Source: a virus. Taken from it: 64,000 nucleotides of DNA. Location: positions 80,268 through 144,267 of IMG/VR virus record IMGVR_UViG_3300050821_001428; one strand, 5' to 3'. Shown here in pieces: positions 50,485 through 57,781 of this stretch. A program made the translations under genes and the position numbers. Below the pieces are notes generated by a model. That model searched no databases and was not told the origin of the DNA. It saw only the letters and a program-made list of their open reading frames with translations. Position 1 is the first letter of the stretch. Each line of letters begins with the position of its first letter.

Positions 50485-52614
50485 ATGTCCTTACCTTTAC
50501 CATATCCTAGTAAGCCACCTAGTAGTCAAGTACCACCTACAGCACCAAGCGGTGTGGGTGCTTCATCCGGCACGATTGCCGTAGCGGACGGAAATGGTGG
50601 ATGGAATGTCCGAAATTTGCTACCTGCTGACGTTGGCATTAATTTAACTACTACTATATTACCCGCAGATATTGGTGCTGCCGCTCAAACGGATCTGTTA
50701 ACCCATACTACAAATACTAGTAACCCTCACTCGACGACCGCCGCGCAGGTAGGAATCAACTCATCTATGTTAACTGCACTCACGGCGTTGGCTGCTGGAA
50801 CCTACTCGGGTGGATCTGGTGGTGGTGGCCTGGCGAGTGGCCTGCTTTATGGTGATGGTTCAGATGGTGTTGTTACGTTCGACGGGACCACGACTTTCAG
50901 CTTCGCAACCTTATCGGGATCGACCTATACGTTGACACGCGATATTAACCTGTCAGGCGGCTCTGTAATCAACTCAGGTGTTACGATTGAAGTTGCCTGT
51001 AGTCGAATCTTCTGCATCGGATTACTTACTAATAATGGAACTATCCAGTCCAACGGTATTACAGCAACGGGACAGCCAGCGGTTTCTTATAATCTTGCGG
51101 GCAACCTAACATCCCTCGGGCATCCCGGTAACGGTGGCGCTGGAGGAAACAAGGTAAACGGCTCCGCTGGTGGAGCAGGAGCAGGAGCAGGAGCAGGTGG
51201 TATCGGTGGAGTAACGGGTGCCAACACGCCCGGGGCGTCAGGAGCAAGTGCAGCAATAACTTTGCCTCACACATCTAATGTCGCACTTGGTGCTGTAATG
51301 GCCGTAGGAGTTTGGACACCATTCGGTCGCGGTGGAGGTGGAGGCGGAGGCTGCGGCGATAGCTCTAACACCGGTGGTGCTGGAGGTACCGGTGCGGGCC
51401 TCGTACTAATCACTGCTCAATCATTTATCAATAACGGTGTTATGCAGGCAATCGGAGGTAACGGTGCTCCGGGCACGGCTGGTAACGCATCGGGCGGAGG
51501 CGGAGGCGGAGGCGGTAGCATCGTCGTCGTTTCAGCAGCTTCAATTACAGGTAGTGGTTCAGTTACCTGTGCTGGCGGAACTGGTGGTTTAAAGGCAGCG
51601 GGCGGCACCGGCAACAACGGGGCTGCTGGGGCTGCCGGACCCGGCCTGACGAACATCGTTCTACCGCTTGACACCGTGACTGGTAACCCATACACATGGG
51701 CCTATGGTGACGGTAGCGACGGAGTTGTGACCTTCGACGGTACCACAACGAATGCTTTCTCATCACTCAGCGGTAGTACCTACACGTTGACCCGCGATGT
51801 ATTCCTTGCCAGTGGTTCAATTATCAACTCGGGCGTGACGGTAGTGCAGGGCTCCTATAACAGCACCCTCGCTAACCCGCAAGCATTCCGTATCTTCTGC
51901 AAGGGAACGCTGACCAACAACGGCACGATCAGCAACAACGGTGCTCCCGGATCGGTCACGAACTCCTACCTTGGAAGCGCAGTCAATCAGGGCACTGTCT
52001 CCGGGCCAAGTCGAGGCGGTCCAGGGGCAAGCGGCTCGGGTACCCCCGGGTTCACAGGCTCAGGTTCGTTTGGTGGTGGTGCTGGTGGTGGTGGTGGTAA
52101 GGGTTCAAGTGCCGCATCACAGAGCAACGCAACAGGAGGTAGCGGTGGTGGTTCATTTGGTACCACTGGCAGCATCCCTCGTAGTGCTCTCGCCACCATC
52201 GGCTCTTGCATGGAGGGCGGCAGTTGGCAGATGTTCGGTCAAGGCGGTTCTGGTGGTGGTGGTACCGCTGATGGTACTAATGTTGCAGGATCAGGCGGTC
52301 AAGGCGGCGGTCTGGTACTTATTGCGGCAGTTATCTTTATAAACAACGGCGTTATCCAAGCTCTTGGTGGTAACGGTGGTTCTCCAGTTACAGGAACATG
52401 CGGTGCCGGTGGAGGTGGTGGAGGTGGAATGATCTTAATGATCACAACCGCTGCGGTTACAGGAACCGGCTCAACCAGCACTGCCGGGGGTACCGGGGGT
52501 ATGGGAACGAACACCGCTGCTGGGCACGGTCAGATCACCACGAATGTTGCTTCATCCACGACGGACGGCAATAACGCGGGCACTGGTGCAGTCCTTAATC
52601 TATTGGTGGCATAA
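50485..52614 (+). CDS. Glycine-rich adhesin or tail-fibre tip with tandem duplicated domain
   Basis: The 709-residue protein starts with a Pro/Ser-rich linker. It then has two similar domains of about 285 residues. Each opens YGDGSDGVVTFDGTTT, followed by SGSTYTLTRD and an INSGVT strand, and ends in dense glycine tracts. Runs such as GGNGAPGTAGNASGGGGGGG suggest polyglycine-II sandwiches like those in phage receptor-binding adhesins. It is on the opposite strand from most structural genes. GC rises strongly in the second half (43 of 60 at 51601-51660), pointing to foreign input. A host-recognition role is likely. Confidence 0.75.
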   Translation: MSLPLPYPSKPPSSQVPPTAPSGVGASSGTIAVADGNGGWNVRNLLPADVGINLTTTILPADIGAAAQTDLLTHTTNTSNPHSTTAAQVGINSSMLTALTALAAGTYSGGSGGGGLASGLLYGDGSDGVVTFDGTTTFSFATLSGSTYTLTRDINLSGGSVINSGVTIEVACSRIFCIGLLTNNGTIQSNGITATGQPAVSYNLAGNLTSLGHPGNGGAGGNKVNGSAGGAGAGAGAGGIGGVTGANTPGASGASAAITLPHTSNVALGAVMAVGVWTPFGRGGGGGGGCGDSSNTGGAGGTGAGLVLITAQSFINNGVMQAIGGNGAPGTAGNASGGGGGGGGSIVVVSAASITGSGSVTCAGGTGGLKAAGGTGNNGAAGAAGPGLTNIVLPLDTVTGNPYTWAYGDGSDGVVTFDGTTTNAFSSLSGSTYTLTRDVFLASGSIINSGVTVVQGSYNSTLANPQAFRIFCKGTLTNNGTISNNGAPGSVTNSYLGSAVNQGTVSGPSRGGPGASGSGTPGFTGSGSFGGGAGGGGGKGSSAASQSNATGGSGGGSFGTTGSIPRSALATIGSCMEGGSWQMFGQGGSGGGGTADGTNVAGSGGQGGGLVLIAAVIFINNGVIQALGGNGGSPVTGTCGAGGGGGGGMILMITTAAVTGTGSTSTAGGTGGMGTNTAAGHGQITTNVASSTTDGNNAGTGAVLNLLVA
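50848..52614 (+). repeat. Two-copy tandem domain duplication in adhesin
   Basis: Copy 1 starts at 50848 and copy 2 at 51703, with the same opening phrase YGDGSDGVVTFDGTTT. Third codon positions differ widely while the protein stays alike, so the copies are old or came from different sources. Confidence 0.78.
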
Positions 52615-53690
52615 TGGCGCTCGCATCATTTAGTCCGCGCTCAATCTGGCGCACGGCGTTGGCAGATAACGCTCCTTTGGTTACCGGAGGTTCAAGCCAA
52701 GTACAAGGTCTGATTAATCAAATCCGGTCAAGCAAGACTCCACAATCAAGCCCCATCTGGAGTGCATTCTTCAATCCGCCATTTACTACCGCTTTAAGTC
52801 AGTCGTCTTACGGTATTCCGGTGTGGGTAGTTCCTACGGGACAAGCAACCCAGAAGGTACAACTTATCGTCAATGGTATTCCTCAGACGAATAGTCACCC
52901 TCTACAGGCTGCATGGAATAATGTGCCGCTACCAACTGGTATTTCACAGCTAGAGGCAAATGGTAGCGACGGGTCTTGCGTCGTATGGCGACCGTCCACA
53001 GATGAGCTATGGGAGTTCTGGCACTTCATTGATGACAACACCGGGATTACCCCGAATGGACCCTCGGCAGTATGGGGCGGGTATATCGAGAAGGTATCAG
53101 AGCATCCTGGCTACTATGTCGGTACCCCTGAGACAAACAACCTAAGCTGGGGCGTTCGTGCAGCGGGTTTCTCCGCGCTCGGTGGCCTTATTCGTGTCGA
53201 TGAGGTTAACGCGGGTCTTATTCCACACGCTCTTGTGTGTAGCCTCGGGCTGACACTGAATACGCTCGCTCCTGCACAGCGATCCGACTCATCAATATCA
53301 CCAACTAATTTGGGGTTCTTCGGGCCGTCTACCCTGTCTATTCTTGATGCTAATGCTGTTTCCGAGGGTGCGTTGTTTCGCTTCCCGCCCGGTGCAACGC
53401 CAAGCAATCTCACAACGATTCAGGCAATACTCTACAACGCAATCCGTGACTATGGTATGTATATTGGCGATACCGGCGACTGTATGTCTATCTACGCCGA
53501 AGATACACGCACGTTCGGGACGGGCTACACGGATAGTACGGCGCAGGTTAATGCTACTATGCCTATCTCTGCCGATATATATGCATTACCCTGGGAATCA
53601 ATTGAACAAGTCGCGTGGACGAATTCGGTCCCAACCGGCAAGAAACTCTGCCACTACCAGGGGTCCGTGGCGCTAATCACGGCATACTGA
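52614..53690 (+). CDS. Actinobacterial-type secreted-protein-like domain, possible fibre enzyme
   Basis: The 358-residue protein begins one base after the previous stop (TAATG). Its core (GVRAAGFSALGGLIRVDEVN, then IPHALVCSLGLTLN, then AIRDYGMYIGDTGD) resembles a family of actinobacterial secreted proteins of unclear function, often near carbohydrate-active domains. Aromatic phrases (ELWEFWHFIDD) could bind glycans. It is GC-rich relative to its right-hand neighbours. It is probably part of the adhesin and perhaps acquired from a host. No catalytic residues can be named. Confidence 0.66.
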   Translation: MALASFSPRSIWRTALADNAPLVTGGSSQVQGLINQIRSSKTPQSSPIWSAFFNPPFTTALSQSSYGIPVWVVPTGQATQKVQLIVNGIPQTNSHPLQAAWNNVPLPTGISQLEANGSDGSCVVWRPSTDELWEFWHFIDDNTGITPNGPSAVWGGYIEKVSEHPGYYVGTPETNNLSWGVRAAGFSALGGLIRVDEVNAGLIPHALVCSLGLTLNTLAPAQRSDSSISPTNLGFFGPSTLSILDANAVSEGALFRFPPGATPSNLTTIQAILYNAIRDYGMYIGDTGDCMSIYAEDTRTFGTGYTDSTAQVNATMPISADIYALPWESIEQVAWTNSVPTGKKLCHYQGSVALITAY

Positions 53691-53726
53691 TCCAGCTATT
53701 GGGAAGCTATGATATGATTACACCAT

Positions 53727-54311
53727 ATGAACTATGGAGCCGTGATCTTAGATCCTCAATATGATCTCCTTGATGGAGGTAGTATTAATGCGTTAAATGC
53801 TGGTACGGCATTACAAAATATCGTAAAGTTAACTGCTGATGCTGATCTAGTAGTAGTTACTAGGGATCTACATCCCGATAATCACTTTTCTTTTAAAGAC
53901 GAGCCTTTATTCCAAGACGGATCATGGCCCGTCCATTGTGTAGAAGGCACCAAGGGTGCTAAGGTATTTCCTGCAATTCGTAAGCGGGCCGATTATATTA
54001 TATCCAAAGGTATGAGTCCTGTACCGCCAGATGCTTATTCGGCATTCTCAGCTAAGAAACTACGCCCTTTGGAAGACCTGATTGATATACTACGTAGACA
54101 TCCGGTAGATCGTCTTATAATAGCAGGATTTCTATTAGAGATAGGTGTCAAGTACACGGCTTTTGATGCTAATGCAATCGGTCATTGGACAGAAGTCATA
54201 GTACCGCTAGAAGCATGTGGTACTCTGTTAGATGCAGCCGGGATAGCAGAGGCGATAACACCTATGCGAAAGGCCGGAATCAAAATAGTCGATCATTTTA
54301 TCAACGAATAA
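53727..54311 (+). CDS. Nicotinamidase/isochorismatase-fold protein lacking the catalytic cysteine
   Basis: The 194-residue protein keeps most PncA features. These are LDPQYD with Asp 9, DLHPDNHFSF (Asp 47, His 49, His 53 for metal), WPVHCVEGTKGA, and KGMSPVPPDAYSAF with Lys 94. In the catalytic loop the family has a Cys ('G.atd.CV..Ta.da'), but here it reads IAGFLLEIGVKYTAFDA with Gly at about residue 140. It is therefore probably not a nicotinamidase and may bind NAD-related ligands or act as a decoy. It lies upstream of nucleotide-metabolism genes. The missing Cys is visible; the role is inferred. Confidence 0.82.
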   Translation: MNYGAVILDPQYDLLDGGSINALNAGTALQNIVKLTADADLVVVTRDLHPDNHFSFKDEPLFQDGSWPVHCVEGTKGAKVFPAIRKRADYIISKGMSPVPPDAYSAFSAKKLRPLEDLIDILRRHPVDRLIIAGFLLEIGVKYTAFDANAIGHWTEVIVPLEACGTLLDAAGIAEAITPMRKAGIKIVDHFINE

Positions 54312-54318
54312 CTAAATT

Positions 54319-54645
54319 ATGAATATTTCAATATCGCTAGTAATGAGTTTATCGCCAGATCCACAGTGGCTTATTTATAGGTCGCGTCAAGATACGCAGT
54401 CTGACGACCAACACATCCTTACAGAGACACAAGCCGAGCGCATTGCTACAGCGATCGATTTTACAATGGGAGTAGACCCAACAGATCCTGATGCATTGAT
54501 CCATGTTGTTAACAATGCCAACAGGATGATGTATAATGCACTTGAGCGTCAATTACAGGAGGCTGAGAGGCAAGCTGCTAAAATCAGTAGCCTCAGAGAA
54601 CGCCTCAGTCAACTAACCATAGAAAGCAATGAACAAGAACAGTAG
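54319..54645 (+). CDS. Small protein with C-terminal coiled coil
   Basis: The 108-residue protein starts with a beta-like segment (ISISLVMSLSPDPQWLIYRS), then a helix containing ETQAERIATAIDFTMG. It ends in a coil (YNALERQLQEAERQAAKISS and LRERLSQLTIES). It follows the previous gene by seven bases. No family is recognised. Confidence 0.68.
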   Translation: MNISISLVMSLSPDPQWLIYRSRQDTQSDDQHILTETQAERIATAIDFTMGVDPTDPDALIHVVNNANRMMYNALERQLQEAERQAAKISSLRERLSQLTIESNEQEQ

Positions 54646-54877
54646 TGTATGCCCTATCTGTGATATGGATTGGTCTAATCACGGACTAGGAGGAAGTTGT
54701 TTAGTTACCCAACAAAATACAAGAGATAATGGCAAATTCAAAGAACTCAACTCGCAGGAAAAGAAAGTACGCCGATCCGCGCAAGATGACTACAGAGCGC
54801 AATCGTACCTTGACGAAGACTCGCCACGAACTAAGAACAGTTCGCATGGCCGAAAGAACTCTTTCCTTGATTGGTAA
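54629..54877 (+). CDS. Short zinc-motif frame overlapping the next gene
   Basis: This 82-residue frame begins with SSVCPICDMDWSNHGLGG and SCLV (a CxxC plus one later Cys). The second half overlaps the 112-residue gene at 54729 by 149 bases in another frame and is low in hydrophobics. The CPIC start looks meaningful, but the overlap makes the C-terminal half doubtful. Confidence 0.4.
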   Translation: MNKNSSVCPICDMDWSNHGLGGSCLVTQQNTRDNGKFKELNSQEKKVRRSAQDDYRAQSYLDEDSPRTKNSSHGRKNSFLDW

Positions 54878-55067
54878 GTCTGTATACTTCCGCTCACAAG
54901 GAAATCGTAAGCCTAGCGTCGGGACCGTAGTAGAGGTTATTACTAAGGGTGATGAGGCTTATCCTACAGACGCTAAGCGTAATGTAGGTACGTATCTCAA
55001 GATCAAGGACTCTTCTGGGATGCTACATATTAAGGCACGGTACCGTGTCAAGCCGGTAGGAGCATAA
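54729..55067 (+). CDS. Basic protein with KOW/SH3-like C-terminus
   Basis: The 112-residue protein has a very basic N-terminus (STRRKRKYADPRKMTTERNR) and a strand-rich second half (IGKSVYFRSQGNRKPSVGTV, YLKIKDSSGMLHIKARYRVK). It looks like a small SH3/KOW-like barrel. Nucleic-acid or protein binding is plausible. It is followed immediately by the next ATG, a clean operon join. Confidence 0.72.
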   Translation: MANSKNSTRRKRKYADPRKMTTERNRTLTKTRHELRTVRMAERTLSLIGKSVYFRSQGNRKPSVGTVVEVITKGDEAYPTDAKRNVGTYLKIKDSSGMLHIKARYRVKPVGA

Positions 55068-55379
55068 ATGCAATTTGATACTACTATAACCCCGCTACAA
55101 TTTAATATAGCGGTTTCAGAAGAAGATAATCATCTAGAATTCGTAGTTGTTTCCGGGACGCTATTGAATATGGGAGGCGGACAAGCTCTGCCCGTTCCTA
55201 TCGGTATCTATCGACTGCCTTTCCCAACCAAGGAATCGGCTAAGGAATTCCATACACAACTCGGTAAGGCAATTGAAGCAATGCCTGATGATACGCCCCA
55301 GAGCGATATTATGATCGCAAATAGTATCGGTCAAGTTAATGACTTGGCGAAGCAAATGGACAAAATTATAGTTAAGTAA
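55068..55379 (+). CDS. Unknown small protein upstream of dCTP deaminase
   Basis: The 103-residue protein has a beta start (QFDTTITPLQFNIAVSEEDN, LEFVVVSGTLLNMGGGQALP) and a helical end (SAKEFHTQLGKAIEAMPDDT, QVNDLAKQMDKIIVK). The stop shares one base with the next ATG (TAATG). Its codon use is like its neighbours. No family is recognised. Confidence 0.72.
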   Translation: MQFDTTITPLQFNIAVSEEDNHLEFVVVSGTLLNMGGGQALPVPIGIYRLPFPTKESAKEFHTQLGKAIEAMPDDTPQSDIMIANSIGQVNDLAKQMDKIIVK

Positions 55380-55924
55380 TGTTAAGCGATTTTGATATAT
55401 TTCTACGTGGGGGAGAATTGGTTGAATCGTTTAATCATGAGATGGTTCAACCAGCTTCTATTGATCTACGTTTAGCTGAAAAGATCCTTATACCAACTGC
55501 AACAAATTACGTAAAAGAATGCAGCCCAATTGATCCTTTGCAACTTGACGTAGACTATACCACCGAATATCTCGATAAGCCATGGGCTATTCCACCCGGA
55601 GGGTTTATCCTCGGCTCTACCGTAGAGAAGGTTACAATGCCTCAGGACATCGTAGGTTGCGTCGAGGGTAAATCTTCTTTGGCCCGCCTGGGTCTGTTTA
55701 TCCATATCACTGCGGGCTTCATCGACCCTGGATTTCATGGTAATATCACCTTAGAGATTTATAACGTCAATCCTAGACCGATTATATTACGTAAGGATAT
55801 GAAGATTTGTCAGATTGCTTTTACAGCACTCGATAATCAATGCTTATATCCATACGGCCATGAAAGATTGAATAGTAAATATCAAGGACAAACAGGAGTT
55901 ACCGGGAGTCGTTATGAGTTATAA
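55379..55924 (+). CDS. dcd: dCTP deaminase (possibly bifunctional DCD-DUT)
   Basis: The 181-residue protein has the Dcd signature: MVQPASIDLRL (about 22-32), EGKSSLARLGLFIHITAGFI (96-115), PGFHGNITLEIYN with catalytic Glu 125, and a C-terminal KYQGQTGVTGSR lid. Dcd converts dCTP to dUTP; in mycobacteria and methanogens the homologous enzyme also gives dUMP. With ThyX next door it would feed dTMP synthesis. It overlaps the ThyX start by 11 bases, so expression is coupled. Confidence 0.9.
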   Translation: MLSDFDIFLRGGELVESFNHEMVQPASIDLRLAEKILIPTATNYVKECSPIDPLQLDVDYTTEYLDKPWAIPPGGFILGSTVEKVTMPQDIVGCVEGKSSLARLGLFIHITAGFIDPGFHGNITLEIYNVNPRPIILRKDMKICQIAFTALDNQCLYPYGHERLNSKYQGQTGVTGSRYEL

Positions 55925-56816
55925 ATGTGAGATTTTAGCAGATAGTATCTCTGACCACGGAGATAGATTGACTACCTTTCTTGTTGAGTATCCCAGGATA
56001 GTATTATCCGAAACAAATACGCATCGTATGCTTTCTAAGAACACGGCTAGTAGTCGCGCTATCCCGGTCGCTAAGCAGATTGCCAAGGTTAGGGATGATC
56101 CATTTATTCCAACCGTCTTTGGTAAGAATCAAAAAGGCATGGTGGCCGAAGTTGATCTCACCCTTGATGATTCTGATAACGCCGAATTGATCTGGAATGA
56201 TGCACTATATGAGGCGGTACATTATGCGCAGTCACTAGACTATGTTGGAGTACATAAGCAGCTAGCTAATCGGATCATTGAGCCTTATACGTGGATTACG
56301 CAAATTATCACGGGTACAGATTGGAGTAATTTTTTTAAGCTACGCTGTGCCCCTGACGCACAACCAGAGATGCAAACGATTGCAATGATGATGCAGGAAG
56401 CGTATACAACGCATACACCCCAAGACCTACCTGAAAACGGTTGGCATCTTCCTTTGGTCACTCATCTAGATCAAAAGCCTTTTGAGGCTCGGTATAAAGA
56501 GATTGAGTATCTTAAACAATTATCTATCGGTCGATGTGCCAGAGTGAGTTATCTCACGCATGATGGTAAGCGTAATCCTGAGGCCGATATTGCTCTTTAC
56601 GAACGTTTATGGGCATCTGGGCACTTATCCCCCTTTGAACATGTCGCTAGACCATTTGGTGATGATGAGTGGGAAACCATCACAGCGATTCGTAATGAAA
56701 CCACTAATACTCATATTTATGGAGCATTTATTAAGCAAGCATTAAATGGTATGGAGTACGTGGGTAATCTACATGGTTGGATATCAGAGAGGATGGCGCT
56801 TGAATGCCATATTTAA
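55914..56816 (+). CDS. thyX: Flavin-dependent thymidylate synthase
   Basis: The 300-residue protein shows ThyX signatures. ETNTHRMLSKNTASSRAIP corresponds to the family 'RHR..S.NE.S.R' motif. WSNFFKLRCAPDAQPEMQTI matches the later conserved 'FF.LR....AQ.Ei' block. RVSYLTHDGKR and GHLSPFEHVARP are also typical. It methylates dUMP to dTMP using FAD, NADPH and methylenetetrahydrofolate. The length is a little over the bacterial norm of 230-270. It is coupled to dcd upstream, and the next gene starts inside its end. Confidence 0.9.
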   Translation: MSYKCEILADSISDHGDRLTTFLVEYPRIVLSETNTHRMLSKNTASSRAIPVAKQIAKVRDDPFIPTVFGKNQKGMVAEVDLTLDDSDNAELIWNDALYEAVHYAQSLDYVGVHKQLANRIIEPYTWITQIITGTDWSNFFKLRCAPDAQPEMQTIAMMMQEAYTTHTPQDLPENGWHLPLVTHLDQKPFEARYKEIEYLKQLSIGRCARVSYLTHDGKRNPEADIALYERLWASGHLSPFEHVARPFGDDEWETITAIRNETTNTHIYGAFIKQALNGMEYVGNLHGWISERMALECHI

Positions 56817-57076
56817 CAGAGTCAATGAAGTCACAAGCCGACGCCAATCCGCTATTTGGACGTGGTGATCCCGGTGTACTGAACTATCGTATCACTAAGA
56901 CTATTATTGAATGGCTTGATAAGGAGCCACGGTATTCAGATTATAACGCAGCTATTGGTGCCCTTGAATGTGCTAAGCTAGAGATGGTACGGAGATCTCT
57001 TAGTCCCTATGAAGATAAAGCTATTGAACGCAATGGCGATGTTTATCCATATTGGTTAGTACCTACCAATGATTAA
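56804..57076 (+). CDS. Conserved small actinophage protein
   Basis: The 90-residue protein contains ANPLFGRGDPGVLNYRITKT and ALECAKLEMVRRS and ends GDVYPYWLVP. I recognise this as a widely conserved small phage protein of unknown function, usually beside nucleotide-metabolism genes. It starts 13 bases inside the ThyX gene end. Its function is unknown; it is likely an early gene. Confidence 0.82.
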   Translation: MPYLTESMKSQADANPLFGRGDPGVLNYRITKTIIEWLDKEPRYSDYNAAIGALECAKLEMVRRSLSPYEDKAIERNGDVYPYWLVPTND

Positions 57077-57084
57077 TAGGTGAT

Positions 57085-57513
57085 ATGTGGCATGATATTA
57101 CTAATTACTTTATAAATTTCTTTCATTATATGTATATACCTCATGGTGCTCCTTTTTATCAGGGTAATATTTGGGGAAATGCATTTGTTATCGCCGTTAT
57201 TGCTCCCTTGGGGTACATATGGTCTAAAACAGAGTCTTTCCCATTGAAACCTATTCAACATGGTTTAAAACATCTACATGACAAGGTAGACGGATTACAT
57301 GCACGTCACGATGCACATGATGAAATTCAAGCTAAGATTGTGGCCAGCTTGGAATTACTACATGAGAAACACGATGTGCTATATAATAGTCTTCATAAGC
57401 GCCTGGATCACCGTGATAACGTATTGAAGGAAGTGAAGGAGAGTTTATCCCCTCCAATGCCTCCTTTACCTTCTGGGTCACATACGGATCAGCTTCCGTT
57501 AGATCAGAATTAA
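57085..57513 (+). CDS. Membrane-anchored coiled-coil protein, possible holin-like
   Basis: The 142-residue protein has an aromatic N-terminal segment (NYFINFFHYMYIPHG) and a hydrophobic span (GNAFVIAVIAPLGYIW). It continues with a His-rich coiled coil (KHLHDKVDGLHARHDAHDEI, LHEKHDVLYNSLHKRLDHRD) and a Pro-rich tail. Topology fits a tail or holin-related membrane protein, but one span makes a classical holin less likely. Its 3' end overlaps the convergent gene at 57332 by 182 bases. Confidence 0.66.
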   Translation: MWHDITNYFINFFHYMYIPHGAPFYQGNIWGNAFVIAVIAPLGYIWSKTESFPLKPIQHGLKHLHDKVDGLHARHDAHDEIQAKIVASLELLHEKHDVLYNSLHKRLDHRDNVLKEVKESLSPPMPPLPSGSHTDQLPLDQN

Positions 57514-57721
57514 AGATACGATAGCCATTTTGTATAGGTAACGCATAACCATCTATTCGTTCTGGGTGATGAATCTCAATATCAGAATGATGGGGGTAAT
57601 CGGCAGGATGTTTACCAGCCGCATCTAATATATGAACTTTAGATGTAGAAGGGTCGAAAGACCAAAGGTGCTGAAATGGTTTGATTTGGTTTTTTTGTGA
57701 ACTTTGGATGGTAGAAGTCAT
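57332..57721 (-). CDS. Small minus-strand protein convergent with membrane gene
   Basis: The 129-residue protein has a coherent folded pattern (HLWSFDPSTSKVHILDAAGK, IEIHHPERIDGYALPIQNGY, RIFNSDLTEADPYVTQKVKE). It has its own promoter (TGGTATAAT, 57752-57760) and a strong GGAGA ribosome site 7-8 bases before ATG. These favour a real gene despite the 182-base overlap with the plus-strand membrane gene. I do not know its family. Antisense transcription through the overlap could regulate both. Confidence 0.68.
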   Translation of the reverse strand: MTSTIQSSQKNQIKPFQHLWSFDPSTSKVHILDAAGKHPADYPHHSDIEIHHPERIDGYALPIQNGYRIFNSDLTEADPYVTQKVKEALEGINSPSLPSIRYHGDPGAYEDYYIAHRVSHVVIPSWPQS

Positions 57722-57751
57722 TGGCTATTCTCCATTCGTAATATAACAATT

Positions 57752-57760
57752 ATTATACCA
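57752..57760 (-). promoter_or_regulatory. Extended -10 promoter for minus-strand gene
   Basis: On the minus strand TGGTATAAT is a perfect extended -10 element, about 30 bases before the ATG. It is the only minus-strand promoter in the right-hand cassette and backs the call of the 129-residue gene. Confidence 0.6.
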
Positions 57761-57781
57761 TGCATGACTTAATTAAAGACA

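Noticed and set aside
51941-52342. 133-codon plus-strand frame rich in Val, Gln and Arg within the adhesin
   Set aside because: It is a frame shadow of glycine codon runs; repeated Val stretches come from GGT repeats read out of frame.
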